Positions 1-12,724 of a stretch of DNA of 64,000 bases are shown here, piece after piece. Every line of letters begins with the position of its first letter. Position 1 is the stretch's first letter. The translations under genes were made by a program, and so were the position numbers. Below the pieces are notes generated by a model that was not told the origin of the DNA, did no database searches, and worked only from the letters and a program-made list of their open reading frames with translations. Origin of the DNA: Bryum argenteum (lineage: Eukaryota > Streptophyta > Bryopsida > Bryales > Bryaceae); NCBI GenBank assembly GCA_037043015.1, contig CM073329.1, positions 3,488,648 to 3,552,647 on the forward strand, written 5' to 3'.

Positions 1-3000
1 AACGTCCGAGAACTTGCAGCAAATTGTGAAGAAACATTACATCATGATAAACAACGTTTCCAATAACTTTGATAAATTTGATTAGAACATTGCTAAAACT
101 AGGTAGAGGAGACATTCCTTCTTGTTTCTAGTGCGTCACATTATATTTGAGCTTTTATATCTCAACTTCTATGTTTCAGCTTCTAAATGCCCAAAGTGGA
201 GGTATTCAGAAACATTTGGTGAAGTATGATTGAGTAGATTTTACGAGCTCGTAAATAAATCTTCTTTAATGAATTGAAGAGGCTGAATCAGGTACTTTAT
301 AAAGTTTATTGAATTCCTAGTTCTCTCTTGCCTGCTTTCAGAGAGAGCTCATCGTCAACCTATGTCAGCTCACGGTTGAATCGTTTTCAATAAAGCGTTC
401 GTTCATTCGAATGCAGTGATGCTGAAAACTCTGATGTAAATGAGTACGTACACATACGAAGCGGCTCAGTACTTAGTCGAACGAATCAGGTGAGCCCACC
501 GATTCTTCCTTCACCGACCACTAATGCTCCACCACATTGCTTACGCTCAGCCAGGTCTAGTTATCATCTCCTCGACAGTTGTAGTTGTCCTCCATCTCCA
601 CATTCGTCCGGCTACGAGCATGCACAATCTCAATCATGTGCTCAGAGGAGTGGCGTTTCATTAGCAGCATTTTCACCTTACGAGCTTTGAGCTCGTCAGT
701 GGCTACTTCCTCGCATCGCTCCTTCTTGCGCTTTCCAGTGCTCCTGTTGGTCACCACCAGATGGCTGCTCCTGCACGTCACCGCAAGAGGGGTGCTCCTC
801 CTCATCACCACCATATCGCTGCTCCTGCACGACACCACTATGGCGAGATAGCTGGCCAATGGCTGCTCCTCCTCGTCATCTCTACATCCTGCACGACACC
901 ACTACGACTAGATAGTTGTTCCTACTCGTAAGCATAGCTACACGCCACGGATGATGATCGGCTCGTGCTTCACGGTAGCTATGTCGATGGAATGGTTGTC
1001 TTCGGTGGCTGCTTCCATACTTGGATGAGTAGCTGAACACTCTCCAGCCAAGCATTCTACGCATATTTTTTCTAGCAGAATTGGCCATGGTGTAGAGAAA
1101 GTAGAGGACTTGGAATACATGTGAGGAGAAAGGGGAAGACTTGGAATGCAAGTGTAATGAGATGGGGTGCTAGTGTGAAGCAAGGCGGAAGGTTTATATT
1201 ACAAAGAGTGAGAAAGGAGTCGCCATGGCTTGTGAAGCATATATGATGATTGACATGGACGTGCTACTCTGAGAGCATTTATGGAGTGTTACTAAATGGC
1301 AAAGACTTGCATGTTTTGAGTAAGATGTGTAATAATTGAATATTGAAATAAAAAAGAATGGAGAATAGAATGGAAGTTTGTGCATGTTGTTGCAGTCCAT
1401 CTTTGGTGACTGATGACAGGGAGATTCTTAGACTTTCTAAGTGTGTTAATTATTCAACTTACAATTTTTTTATGGTGTTAAGTTTGAAGAAATTGGAGGG
1501 TTTCTTTAATGTGGATTCGTAACATTTTGGTGTATGAACCAAGCGAAACCATTTGAAAAACTTTCTTCTTTCTCTCACATATGGGGACCATTACGATCAA
1601 AATCTTCTTTTCAAGCATTCTACAAAATGAACCATGACATTGGAAAGTAAATCTCATGGGAATGGCATGTAAGAGTGATATTAACTTCTAAAGTTGCAGG
1701 AAGTGAGATCGGGATCGTTTTGATTTTGTCTATTGTCTCAATTTGATTCATTTCACATTGATTAAAGTTGAAGCGTTTTGTAAAGTATAGAATCTAAATA
1801 TCTTTCCAACAAAACCATTAATGTTTCAAAATTAAAATTAAAAAAAAAAATAAAAAATAAAAAATTGCAGGACTCCTAATTCTCAAAATTGATACACCTC
1901 ATCAATCATGTAATTCTCATGATGTATAAAAAACTCACTACACACTCAATAGGAAAAATATTTGCATCAAAAATCCTTCGAGTAGAAAGTTAATGGAACT
2001 CACCTTCTACTTATGAGGGAAAAAAATCATGCACAAATAATCTGACTCCACATAATTGGCTTGCAATTGTAAAACATGAAACATGATAAAAAAAAACCCA
2101 TGCAAGCTATTTATTTGACTCAAATTTTTTTATCTGATTTTAATCTTAGGATTCACTCAAAGGGTCGTGCACGCTGGAGGGACCATAATTTTGCCAAGCT
2201 GCCCGGCAAAAAGGAGTACATATTGTACACGGTGTACATTATGTTCACTCATCGGAGTAAGTGGAGCCGTCACATAAGGGAGACAGAAGCAGAGAGAATT
2301 CAGAGGGTTGCAATTGACTACGTTGCGTGATCCAGCCATACTGCGCCACGATTTCTGACAAGGCGCGAAGTGCAAAAGCTATTTGAAGAATGTTCACCGC
2401 CTCATATTGAATTTGGAAATAAAATAAAGGAGGGTCTTGGTGACAACTTCATTAGAGGAAATGGATCTGAGGCAACTTATGTGCAACGTAATCAGAGAAT
2501 GAACTTCATCCTCTTATAGAATGCATATAAATTTTTTGCATGGTTAAACCTATGTTTCACTAACGTTTATAAGTTTAATTTGGATGAATGATGGATGAAA
2601 TTTAATGACCACTTATCCTCATACATAATTGGTAGGCAGGAGTACATGGAAGACAAACATTTGCTCTACAATGGCAATTTTAAAAGGTCACATTATTGGG
2701 TTAATTGTGATTAGTAATTTTGTTTTGTTCTAAAATACTTATGATTACTCTTCTCCTTACTAGAGTGACAATCATAGTGCATAATGGTTTACGATGAATG
2801 TGTCGCAAACCGATTGGACACTTATTATCATTTGAAGTGTAAGGGCACTTGCATTGATTTCATTATAATAATACATGTCATATTGAATATTCTTCAATTT
2901 TACAGTTGTACTATCTTAGTGAACCATGAGTAAAGTATAGTAATTCAATTAGAATATGATATAACGTATATTTGGAGGTTTGATAGGAATGTGGATGTCT

Positions 3001-4584
3001 ATATATATACTTCACAGTGAGCATACATAATTTTATGTCCAATTACTAAATATTTCTTATAAATTTAAATGTTGACTAATGTTCAAATTTAGCAATCTAA
3101 TACTAAGTATTGAAGACAAAATATTATATGTACTATTTAATTCAAGATATGTTTTATTTGAGAGTCTCCCTTGGTTATAGTCTTGTACCATTTAGTTCTA
3201 ACTAAATTTCTACAACAAATCATCTTTGAAACTTACTTTTTATGTACATCAAATATATATACTCAATCTTCATTGCAATATTTCAATACTTATTGTTGGA
3301 ATGTAGGAATCATACATTTGTTGTAACAAGTTTGTCTCAAGTTTACCATAGGAATTTCTATCCATGTTTAGAATGAATCATAGAAACCCATACTTCATCC
3401 AAGTCTTACCATTGAACTTTACGAGTACAATTTAAATTTGTTAATAGCACATACTTGATCTTGGTTAGTAAATCAAGAAGTAAAAGGTTTTAATAAACGA
3501 GTGATTACATTAGAAGTGTAAGTTTTTTTAGAGTAAAATAGGGACAAGATTTGGTTAATTTTTACATATTGAGAAATTGAATTACAATTAAGTGTGAAAA
3601 ATCATGGATAAATCATGATAACCATAGATTATTTCATATCATAGGAATTGATGTCTCTTTATTTTATTTTATTTGTCCTTGAGTTATGTAGATCTTACAA
3701 GGAATTCAACTGGTGATTGTCGGTGGCAGAAGTCTCGCGTTTGTTGACTACTAGTGGTCACCAGTCTTAAGTGGGGATGACCAGCGATCACCGCTTATCA
3801 TCTCGCACCTCGTGTTGACAGGGTGTACAAGAGATTCAATTAGTGATTGCGGGTTACAGCAATCCAGGTCTCTGTAGAGAACTGGTGATTACCAGTCGCG
3901 AGAGGGAGGGGGTGACGGGTGACCAGCGGTTACCATCTCGCACCTCCCGTTGGGGTTTTAGCAGTGGGAGAACGTGCGCCCCAGTTTTTGAAAATTTTGG
4001 AGCCGTAGTGAGCATGAGCTTTTGTGAGGCTATTTTGAGGGTTTAGGCTTGTAGGTTTCCTTCAATTTTGTATTGGTTTATGGAGTTCGAGTGTTTTCAC
4101 TTGCCATTTAGGGTATGCATTTGTAAGTGGCTGTGCATTTAGTGTATGCATTTGAACAATTTTCTAGTTGGAATTTATGTATCGGAAAAATTAAAGTTAT
4201 ATATATGTTGTGATGTTCCTATTTTATTAAATTGACTAAACACATGGTTTTTGAAGAGCGCTATATATCCTTCAACCATTGCTACAATGCAATGTTATTT
4301 GTTGGGTTGAAATCCAATCCATTAAGTAGTGGTTTTTTTGTAATAGAAATCTTAACTCAACCCAGGGTGTAATGAGATATCACATTTATTTTAGGGCAAG
4401 CTTTATAATTTTGAGTTGTTGATTTCTTTAACATTTGAGGTTGTTACCTCTAATAAAAGGGTCTTCTTTGAGCGAAAGAAAAAACATTCAGTAAATTTTT
4501 TTTTGGTACAAGGGTATTCATAAAGTAAAGAAAATAGCTTTCTTAATGGTGTTGTTTGGTAAGAATAAGTTTTACTATAGTATA
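1..4584. other. AT-rich left flank, no recognised gene
   Basis: I see no gene in this stretch. The first 120 bases resemble sequence near 24.03-24.12 kb (the 'aataactt..ataaatttga..ataacattgctaaa' pattern), so this is dispersed repeat. Bases about 740-900 hold short imperfect direct repeats built on 'ctgctcctgcac' and 'cacgacaccacta', which keep several short frames open on both strands. Those ORFs have no recognisable domain and look like repeat artefacts. Confidence 0.6.
3700..3955. repeat. Two-copy direct repeat of about 120 bp
   Basis: Two diverged tandem copies. Each contains 'agtgattg/tggtgattg', a run on the theme 'gtgaccagcgatcacc', and ends with 'catctcgcacctc' (about 3,800 and 3,930). 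It is GC-richer than its surroundings. No function is seen. Confidence 0.6.
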
Positions 4585-4594
4585 TGTTTGCCTT
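4585..4594 (+). repeat. Left target-site duplication of the giant element
   Basis: TGTTTGCCTT, identical to 22,378-22,387. It directly abuts the left inverted repeat. Confidence 0.8.
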
Positions 4595-4650
4595 GGACGT
4601 TGCTACCGTGTGAGCGTTGAGCAGTGAGCGGTGAGTGGTGAGCGGTAAGA
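4595..4650 (+). repeat. Left terminal inverted repeat
   Basis: Begins GGACG and runs through TGTGAGCGTTGAGC into several GTGAGCG-type heptamers, ending GCGGTAAGA. It pairs with the reverse complement of 22,321-22,377. The clustered GTGAGCG units may be transposase-binding repeats (inference). Confidence 0.75.
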
Positions 4651-6510
4651 TTTAGAATTTTTAGGGCTGAATTTGTATTTTTAGTAAAAATATTTCTAAA
4701 AATAGTTTTTAAAAAAATTTGAGAATAATTTTCGAATATTCCGAATATTCTCAAAAATATTCGAATATTCTAGACTTATAACCGTGGATTTAGTGACCCA
4801 AACCCGTGGAAATAAGGCTTAAATTCCCTGAATTTGTGAGACTTGAGCTACAAAACTCTACAGTAAATCACAAATTTTTAAATGTCAAGAGGTTTCTAAG
4901 GTAATATTTCTAAGTGAATAGTACTCCGAGTTAGACAAAATGGCAAGGTCTGCTGTACATGTAGGTACTGGTATAATAATTTTTAATAAGTTGTGAAAAA
5001 ATATCACATATAGTGTGGAGCACCCAATCATTAGACTAACATATAGCATACGTAGATGAGGAGATATAAGGCATTCTAATCTGTAGCATGGTCTAGGATT
5101 CCTCCCTCCAGAATCTTTTTCACCTCGTTGAAACTAAGAGTGGCCGCGTGGATGAAGAGGTCAGCATCCGGATCAAATTTGCAAACCAATACCGTGATGA
5201 AGTATAGGTGCTTGCACGGTCGATATGGATCTCTCCTTCCTAACATAGAAATTGTTTTCTTGAACACTGGGCATGAGCAATCCGGGAATTTACTAATTGA
5301 AAGTCTATAAACTGCATCCGAATCCGACTCCAAGTCTACGATACATCCAAAACCAGGCTGCGGGATTATGGTCACTTTCATAATTTTGGCCCGCATTGAG
5401 GTGGTGAGACTCAATATTCTTCATGTGCTTTGAAGTCGCATTTGGAATGCGTTTCATGTTCTTCGATCTTCTTGACCTAGGGAACACGTCCGGCTTCTCC
5501 GGGACGGGAATATGGGACAAGTCTCTTGGTGGGGCAGCATTATTGAAAGTGCGGTTCGTAGGAAGCTGTTCTTTTTGTGGTAGTCGGAAGCCCGCATTCT
5601 CCAACGCCTCCATTTCATCACGTGTAAGGTTAGTCCCTATCTTTACAGGCTATATTGAAGGAATAGGGGGTCTGTCCTGGCTTAGAGAGAATGGCTCAAT
5701 CCACTTGCGACGATGACCCTTCACACACCTCTCAATATCATCTGCACAAAAAAAGAACTGATCAATTTTTCTTGGCCCCTCTTGAGGGTGTTGCCATACT
5801 CCGGTGTAAGTTGGAGCTGCGGTCGCCTTCCCCTTCTGAATAATTCGTGAGTCACATCTTTTTTTACTCTTTCGCATGATACCCCAACATGCCTTGGCGA
5901 ATTCTCCCTCAAACGGGCAATGTGCCACGACCTCTCGTCTACTTTAGTCTCCGAAGCAATGGTCACACGTTCAATACTTAGGTCCAGCAAAGGTGGATGG
6001 TATTGTCGGTAGCTCCTCAACTTCATCCTCTTCATGGATAGTACTCGATTTTTCGACAAGCTCGGGTAACCCTTCTTCTTCCATTCGAGGACGTGAGTAG
6101 CTCAAGGTGTCGTCTGTGCGTTTCATCATCGGCTCAATTGGAACATCACCTTACGTTTCTTGGATCCGAACACCTCGGCCCCCTCAAGGTGGGCGTCTCG
6201 GTACAAATCTTTTCTCGCTCCTGGATAGTCGAAGCGCCTTTGTGAGGCTCGATGGATCGCCGGTTCGTTGAGCTTTATGGGCAAGACGAAGTAAGAGTTC
6301 TTCGGATGTTGGTCCACTACCACCCTTGCCACCTCCGTTGAAGTCGTGGTAACCCACAACTTGGAGGAAAGCACGAACATAATCATCAACAGCTGCAACG
6401 TACAAGTCCCCACCCTTGTTGCCGGACGCTTGCAACCATTTGTTATGGATAGATTCCGCAAGGTTACATGAAGGCATCTCCGCCAACTCCTCTGCTGAAT
6501 ATTTATTTTC

Positions 6511-6751
6511 CTGCAAGGTGCAAAGACATTTGACTTAGTAACAAAAAAAGTTGATCACAATATCCAGAGCGGGTTAGACTTGCGTCACAGCAAGTCTGAT
6601 CTAAAAATAGATTATTATTATTTTTTTAAATGATTGATATTGAAAAAGATTAAGAAAGCAGAATATTCTATACTAAAAAGTAAATATATTTTTACGTAAT
6701 TATTAGACATCAATTCACGTGTATATAATAGCTACAGTGATGTGGACTCAC
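6511..6751 (-). other. Intron of the MULE transposase
   Basis: On the minus strand the donor GTGAGT follows ...ATGGAATTG and the acceptor TTGCAG precedes GAAAATAAATATTC. The flanking protein (GGFMEL | ENKYSAEELAEM) is continuous across the splice, which supports the call. The intron contains an imperfect copy of the palindrome found again near 14.4-15.2 kb. Confidence 0.75.
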
Positions 6752-8644
6752 CAATTCCATGAAGCCACCCCACCGCCTATATCGGAAATGCCGAATGCAA
6801 GCCGGTGTTCGAGGTGACCTAATCCAACTCGGAGGTGGCTTGCGCCGACGCCCACCACGCTCGGATCGCTTGAAGATCTTGTCTCCGCCTCGGCCATGGT
6901 GCGTGCATTTTTGTATTGCTTACAGAGATGTCGATGTTGATCCCGTAGTTCGCACGATGTATTGTTTGGTGTGTTTCTCTAGGGATTGCGTCCAATGGAA
7001 GTAGCAAGTCCGCTCGCGGCCTTCCATGGGCACTTTAGGGTCTCCGGAGCCATAAATGATCCGCACAGCTGCGTTCGGTTGGCTCCTGCGCACCGTCGGC
7101 CATGAACCTTGAAATCTGGGCGCTTCCACTCCGTTCCTGCCCATGACGTGGTTAAGATTCTTCCAGAAGACGATTTGAGCATCCCCGTCTTCAGACTGGA
7201 AATCACAGCATGCAATAGTTAGAATGCGGCAGATTTTCGAGTCATAAACGTGGCATGCCATGGTCGTCCAGTTCTTGACACGCTTGACGTGGTCGAACAT
7301 CATCCAAGCATGTGACAAGTCGCCTCCAGGCTGCATACGACGAACAAGGTCAACACCGCTTCCGGGGCCGACCTCGGACATCTTAAAAATGAACACTTTG
7401 TCACTTTCATCTCCCTGGCCCGGAAGCGGTTACGTTGGATGTAAGCCCGATTCTGCCGAGGCCTCGAAGCTTGGTGATCCCATCAAGAACATCGTATCTG
7501 CGCAAGTGCTTAAAAGTGGTAATACGATTCCTGACGCTGGGAGAGTTCAGCTCTTTACACTGATCGAAGATAGGTTCTAGCTCCTGGAGGGTGAGCTTAG
7601 AGGTTACAGGGTCACCTTCTTCACGGAGAAGTAAGTTTCCGAGTAAGTCCTTGCTAGCCTCCATAACTATTTTAGATGTGGTAGCTTGTGGGTTACGTTC
7701 TACGTACTCCTCTATTAACTCATCAATCATTTTACGTGCACATCTGTAGTCTCCGACCTTAACAGGATGTTCGTGCGTACCGATATGCACACATGCCCTC
7801 TCTTGACTCTCCTCTCCGAATACGTAGAATATTTTAGCATGGCATAAAGCAACACAAATGGGAGGTTCTTTGCAGATCTTACAGACCAGTGATGACGAAG
7901 GAGGAGGCGCTTGGCCGACCGAGAAGGGGTCCTTGGTAAAGCCCTCAAACTCCACCTCATTAACTTGTGATCTACGGTCAGGTCTTAGCAAGAATCCGCA
8001 GTTCCCATTGTGGCATTGAAGATGACCTACACAGTTAGAGTAGCGGAAAGACAAACCGAGGTTGTTACTGATGTTAGTAGTCATTGTCCTGGTCCACACA
8101 TGGCCGTTGTATCTTTTGTCCATCCCTTCCATAGATTTCGCTACCTTGGCAGCAGTAGTTGGTAGAACAGGAGGGAGAATGTACAGGACATCACCATTGA
8201 AAGTGTGAGGCAGGAAAGAGACGCTGTGAGTTCGGATGGAATGGAAATCTATTTTTTTGAGTATAGTTTTGTTGCGAGACATACTACCTAGTCTACAGAG
8301 CGAGGAAAGAATGTTTTTGGGTTTTACGAATTTGGACGCGGGAAGAGAAACGGGGGTGGTTCTAAGACTGTGTTCAGAACCTGAGGATGGAAGAGGCAGA
8401 TTCGATGATATTCGACGGGACTGGATGGACGATTTTCTTTCATCGTCAGATGAATCCGAAATATCAGGGTTGTCTTATTAGACACAGACGGACGTCAGAC
8501 AGACACAACATGTCAGACAGACATTGAGCCTCAGAATGTCTAATAGAATCTACAGAATCTTTTTTTTACCCTGGATTTACCCTGTCCCACGTTGCATCCT
8601 AGGTGGCTGCCACGTGGCCTGTACAACTCAGCAATACGCTTCGC

Positions 8645-8865
8645 GACTGCGCCACGTAGGACTGGACCAGCGGTCGCGTCATCTAGACCGGCGGTCGCCT
8701 TGGCCGGACCGGCGGACGCCTTCTCTGGACCGGCGGTCGCCTTAGCGACCGACGATCGCCCAGGTCGACCAACGATCGCCCATGAGCAACCGACGTTCGC
8801 CCCTGGGCGACCGCCGATACAGCGGATGGGCGAACGTAGCTCATAGGGCGACCGGTGGTCTACCC
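8645..8865. repeat. GC-rich near-palindromic array (element 1, left)
   Basis: Many copies of a short unit on the theme gGCGACCGgCGGTCGCc, separated by about 10-20 bases, in otherwise AT-rich DNA. Each unit is close to self-complementary and CpG-dense. Open frames here are artefacts of the repeat. Confidence 0.8.
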
Positions 8866-10295
8866 TCTAGAAACGAAGGACATGAACTTTGAAGAGCCAT
8901 AACTTTTTCATTCGGACTCTGTTTTTGACGAAATCACTTGGGTTGGGTCCCAAATTAAGCCTTGTTTATGTGGTAAAAATTGCACACTCACAAAATTAAG
9001 TATGAAAAAATGGCATGCATTTTAGTGAAGGGAGTACTTGTTTCTTGGGTTTTTAAACATTTGGCATGTTTTACCATTGCAAGCCTATTATGTGACATCA
9101 AAAAGGTTTTTGCATGATGTGTTTTAGACAAGTGTGATCTTTAGATGCATCCCACAATCTTTGTAGTTGGAAGTATTTTGATCCAGATAGTTTTAGTATT
9201 GGCTTTGCAATGATATTTCTACGATGAAAAAAGTGAAAAAGTGGATGATTTTTGAAGAGATAGATCTCCTTCAACTATTGTTAGATTTTGAATTTACTTT
9301 TTAGAATGGGTTCCAATTACAGTGTTGTATTGGTGATAGGAACCTCGATCCATTCGAAGATATATTGAAGATAAGGTATAATTTGAGTGTAAGGGGTCTA
9401 TTACTGGACTATATTAATTGTTTTGTAAACTATTTGGCAGTTTTTATCATTGCAAGACTACTATTCAAGCCATAGGGAAGTGTAAGGTGTATAGGGAAAT
9501 AGAGAGGGAGAGTAGTATTTATACTTTTCCTATGTATTTTATATGAAACATGATCAAAAGTATTGGCCTATAAGATGAAGGTAAGTAGTTTCTATTAAAT
9601 ACCTAGGATTAATTAAATTTGTTGAAATGGGGTGTGTATAAACCGAGGGAAGAGATGATTCACTAATGATAAAAACCGCCAAATATTTTACAAAGTAATT
9701 AATATAGTCCAAACTTAGATCCCTAGCACTTAAATTATACGTTATCTTCAATATACCTTCGAATGAATCGAGGTTTCTATCACCAATACAACACTCTAAT
9801 TGGAACCCATTCTAAAATGAAAATTCAAAATCTAACGATGGTTGAAGGAGATCTATCTCTTCAAAAATCATCCACTTTTTCACTTTTTCCATCGTAGAAA
9901 TATCATTGCAAAGCCAATACTAAAACTATCTGGATCAAAATACTTCCAACTACAAAGATTGTGGGATGCATCTAAAGATCACACTTGTCTAAAACACATC
10001 ATGCAAAAACCTTTTTGATGTCACATAATAGGCTTGCAATGGTAAAACATGCCAAATGTTTAAAAACCCAAGAAACAAGTACTCCCTTCACTAAAATGCA
10101 TGCCATTTTTTCATACTTAATTTTGTGAGTGTGCAATTTTTACCACATAAACAAGGCTTAATTTGGGACCCAACCCAAGTGATTTCGTCAAAAACAGAGT
10201 CCGAATGAAAAAGCTATGGCTCTTCAAAGTTCATGTGCTTCGTTCGAAGAGGGTAGACCGCCGGTCGCCCTATGAGCTACGTTCGCCCATCACCT
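8822..10295. repeat. Long inverted repeat arms of fold-back element 1
   Basis: Bases about 8,822-9,450 are repeated in reverse at about 9,665-10,295, nearly identical over some 630 bp, with a spacer of about 215 bp. The arms include 'gaactttgaagagccataac' and 'atggcatgcattttagtgaa'. A transcript crossing this would form a very long hairpin. Confidence 0.85.
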
Positions 10296-10505
10296 GGATC
10301 GGCGGTCGCCCCAACAGGAGGGGTCCAGATTGGCTCGCGGACACTTTGTCCTTGCCCCTAAGGTCGCCTAAAAGCGGTTGCCAGGGCGATCGCCGGTCTC
10401 CATACTGGACCGCCGGTCGCCTTCTCGCGGTAGCCAGGGCGATCGGCGATCGCAGTAGGCGACCGACGTTCGCCCCGGTGCGACCGTCAGTCGCCTAGCG
10501 AGGTT
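10250..10505. repeat. GC-rich near-palindromic array (element 1, right)
   Basis: Same unit family as at 8,645-8,865, lying just inside the other end of the element in mirror position. Confidence 0.8.
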
Positions 10506-11148
10506 GCCCACTGTGACGTGTATTTTGATTTTCCACGTCATTATCAACCCTACGCCACGTAGGAAAATAGCTTTTTACCTCAAGGTACATCTCAGCAAGT
10601 TTTTTACTATGTAATTTTTGGTACGGTCGACATTTTCGTCGACTCGACGTCTAACAGACATGTCCAATACGACAAATCAGACAGACATTCCCAAAATTGT
10701 GTCTAATAAGACAACCCTGCGAAATATCGATTCGAACTTGGAGTCCGGGTTCGACCTTGACACGAGCAAGAACTGGAACAACAGTGGAGATGGTAGAAGA
10801 ACTACGAGGAGTGAGGAGGACGGTGGAGGCGTTCATGACGGACTCTGTCAAACCATAGAGTCGATACTGACCGGGCCGTAGCTTATACATTTTAGAGTGA
10901 CTCTCTAAGGCGACTGGTTCGACAAGGACAGAGTAGTCGACAACATTAGTGTTTGGATCCAAGACCTGATTCTCTAACCAGAGAGACGACTCATCAAACC
11001 CGAAACGAACTGCTAGCAAAGACGGAGTGACTTCTGCCAACCCATCCACCCCCGGAGGAATGCAGATGGGAGGACTTAAGTCTTCAGACCTAATGGCAAT
11101 GACGTTTGCAGCGGGAGGCGAGATAGACGCAGGCGAGAAAGACAGCAT

Positions 11149-11661
11149 CAACTAGCGCGCGGAGAAAGAGAACCTTTGGTGCGTCACGGAGGTTCAAATA
11201 TGAGAAATTAATGTAATGTATTTGCATACGTATTGAACACTTATTTGTCGTAATTTCATATAATACAACCTACAGATACTCGATACTCCTAATCGTGAGC
11301 ATGATAATTTGAAGCACGTTACTTAGGATACTTAAAATATCCCGACTGACATAATTGCATTAAGTGCTTAGGATTATAAATATGAGATCCGTCGATAAAA
11401 TAAGTAGGGGTAGAAGGTGAAGTGACGGCGGCAGTCATTGTCAGAGTTTTAGTAGGATAATAGATGCGTTCAAAAGTTATCTTATTTTGGATTGTCAGAC
11501 ACGGTCACCGCGGAATGTTAGGGAATACACGGTGGCTGATTAGGGTTTTGCTAGCCGCATGGGAGAACTTAAAAAGGGACTACGAACTCATAGATCAGCC
11601 TCTTCACTTGCTCTGAGAACACTTTGAATCGTTAGGTGGAAGTTATCTCATTGAAAGCAAC
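11149..11661. promoter_or_regulatory. Divergent intergenic region between transposase and cargo genes
   Basis: The 513 bp between the transposase ATG (minus strand, 11,148) and the next gene's ATG (plus strand, 11,662) must hold both promoters if both were expressed from the element. A TATAAATA box-like sequence lies at about 11,375-11,382, plus-strand sense. No other element is recognisable. The promoter role is inferred from layout. Confidence 0.4.
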
Positions 11662-12393
11662 ATGGACGAAACCGCGGGCGGTAGTGATAGAGGAATGGAA
11701 ATAGGCCAGAGAAAGAAGAAGCGGAGGGGTGGTACGAAGTTTACTAATTCCAAAGCACAGAGGCGTAGTGCTTTGCGGAAGCGGGATGGGAGAAGCTGTA
11801 GTGGCGATGATCGGGAACCAGACGGGTACGATATCTTGATCGACGATGATGTGCTACCGCCATTCAGGCGGACCATCAAAATGAGATCGATCAACCTTGA
11901 CAGTGTCGTAGAGAGTGTTGGAACAGACGAAGTTGAAGAAGAGAACGAGGAAGGGCGTAGGAAGCAGTTCAAGACGTCTAGCGATGTTTGCGTGTATGGG
12001 GATGATGATGGAGCTGTGGACTCAACATATGAGGTAATGATATTCTGTACGATATAAGATTGTGAATATTCGTAATGACTAAGTAATTTCCGTATACAAA
12101 TATGGATTAATATGAACTTCTGATGATTTCAGGGCTGTAGAGGATCGGAAGAGGAATCCAGTCGATCAGGAGATCTAACAGTCATGTTTGATGAGAAAAG
12201 AGTCACTGATATGGGCGAGAGAGCAGAAGCCACTTTGGATCAGGAAACACAGAATGATGTAGCAGATGGATTTGAGACAAGTGCTGAAGAATTAGAGGAG
12301 GTACATGAGAAACCCTACTTCCTGGTTTACTGGGAAGACTTAGGGTTGGTTAAGTATACAATCAACGAGAATTCATTCTTCAATTCTATGTAG
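11662..12393 (+). CDS. Cargo gene A: 210-aa protein with basic N-terminus and acidic middle, function unknown
   Basis: Two exons, 11,662-12,033 and 12,133-12,393, joined by a GT-AG intron (GAG|gtaatg ... ttcag|GGC) that keeps the frame, giving 210 aa. Residues about 18-45 are strongly basic (GQRKKKRRGG, then RRSALRKRDGR) and look like a nuclear localisation or DNA-binding tail. Residues about 55-125 are rich in Asp and Glu. The C-terminus contains YFLVYWEDLG, faintly reminiscent of a chromodomain strand, but this is too short to claim. It is the first plus-strand gene after the divergent promoter and lies inside the giant element, so an accessory role comparable to the second gene of MuDR is possible. 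That is inference; no homology is recognised. Confidence 0.65.
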
Positions 12394-12724
12394 ATTGGGC
12401 TTTTGACAATTCGATGTAATTCGGACCTTTCACAATTCGAGGAAGGTTGGACACGAGACCGTGTAATATATATTATAGTGATTTTATAGTGACAACGGCG
12501 TTTCATTTTGCGGGCCCCAATCTCGAAGTTGCGGGTCTCAATCTCATAATTCCGTGTCCTAAGTACCTACTTCCGGAGTAAGTATATAATGGAAATGTAA
12601 ATGCAGTTTTTGAATAAAGATTACGAAGTGATCTAATAAATGTAAAAATAACGTAAATATTGAATGTGTCTATAGCAAAGACGAACAAGCGAGGGTACAA
12701 CTTAGGTTGGGGGGTGTGGGCTGA

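Larger units (their letters stand above)
8465..10719. mobile_element. Fold-back hAT-like non-autonomous element 1
   Basis: A 2,255-bp element with inverted ends starting CAGGGTTGTCTTATTAGACA and an exact 8-bp target duplication CGAAATAT (8,457-8,464 and 10,720-10,727). CAGGG ends with 8-bp duplications are typical of hAT transposons. It encodes no transposase. The interior consists of two long inverted arms and two GC-rich arrays. It is inserted in the MULE transposase frame; the host codons on either side (RIDIS | DSSDDER) read on in the same frame if the insert and one duplication copy are ignored. This implies a fairly recent arrival. Confidence 0.85.
5076..11148 (-). pseudogene. MULE-type transposase with C-terminal SWIM zinc finger, decayed and interrupted
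   Basis: This encodes a Mutator-like transposase that would cut and paste the surrounding element. The frame starts at an ATG (complement of 11,146-11,148), with an in-frame stop two codons upstream. It runs to 10,720, is broken by the fold-back element, and resumes in the same frame at 8,464. The N-terminal part has a Cys/His cluster resembling GCM/FLYWCH-type DNA-binding domains (the CVGHLQCHNGNCGF region near 8.0 kb). The RNase-H-like core follows at 7.4-6.75 kb (WTTMACHVYDSK, then RTCYFHWTQSLEKHTK). A GT-AG intron lies at 6,511-6,751 and the next exon begins ENKYSAEELAEMPSC. The last part has a SWIM motif (CSCP...CKHLYF) and stops at 5,076. Frame breaks near 7.41, 7.1 and 6.8 kb and again below 6.3 kb mean it is almost surely inactive. 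Confidence 0.8.

Noticed and set aside
5128-5716. Plus-strand frames over the transposase 3' part
   Set aside because: Antisense to the SWIM-domain exon, whose Cys/His motif is on the minus strand.
10163-10498. RS- and RRS-rich frames in the fold-back elements
   Set aside because: Products of the GC-rich palindromic arrays; the same frames occur wherever the arrays do, in either orientation.
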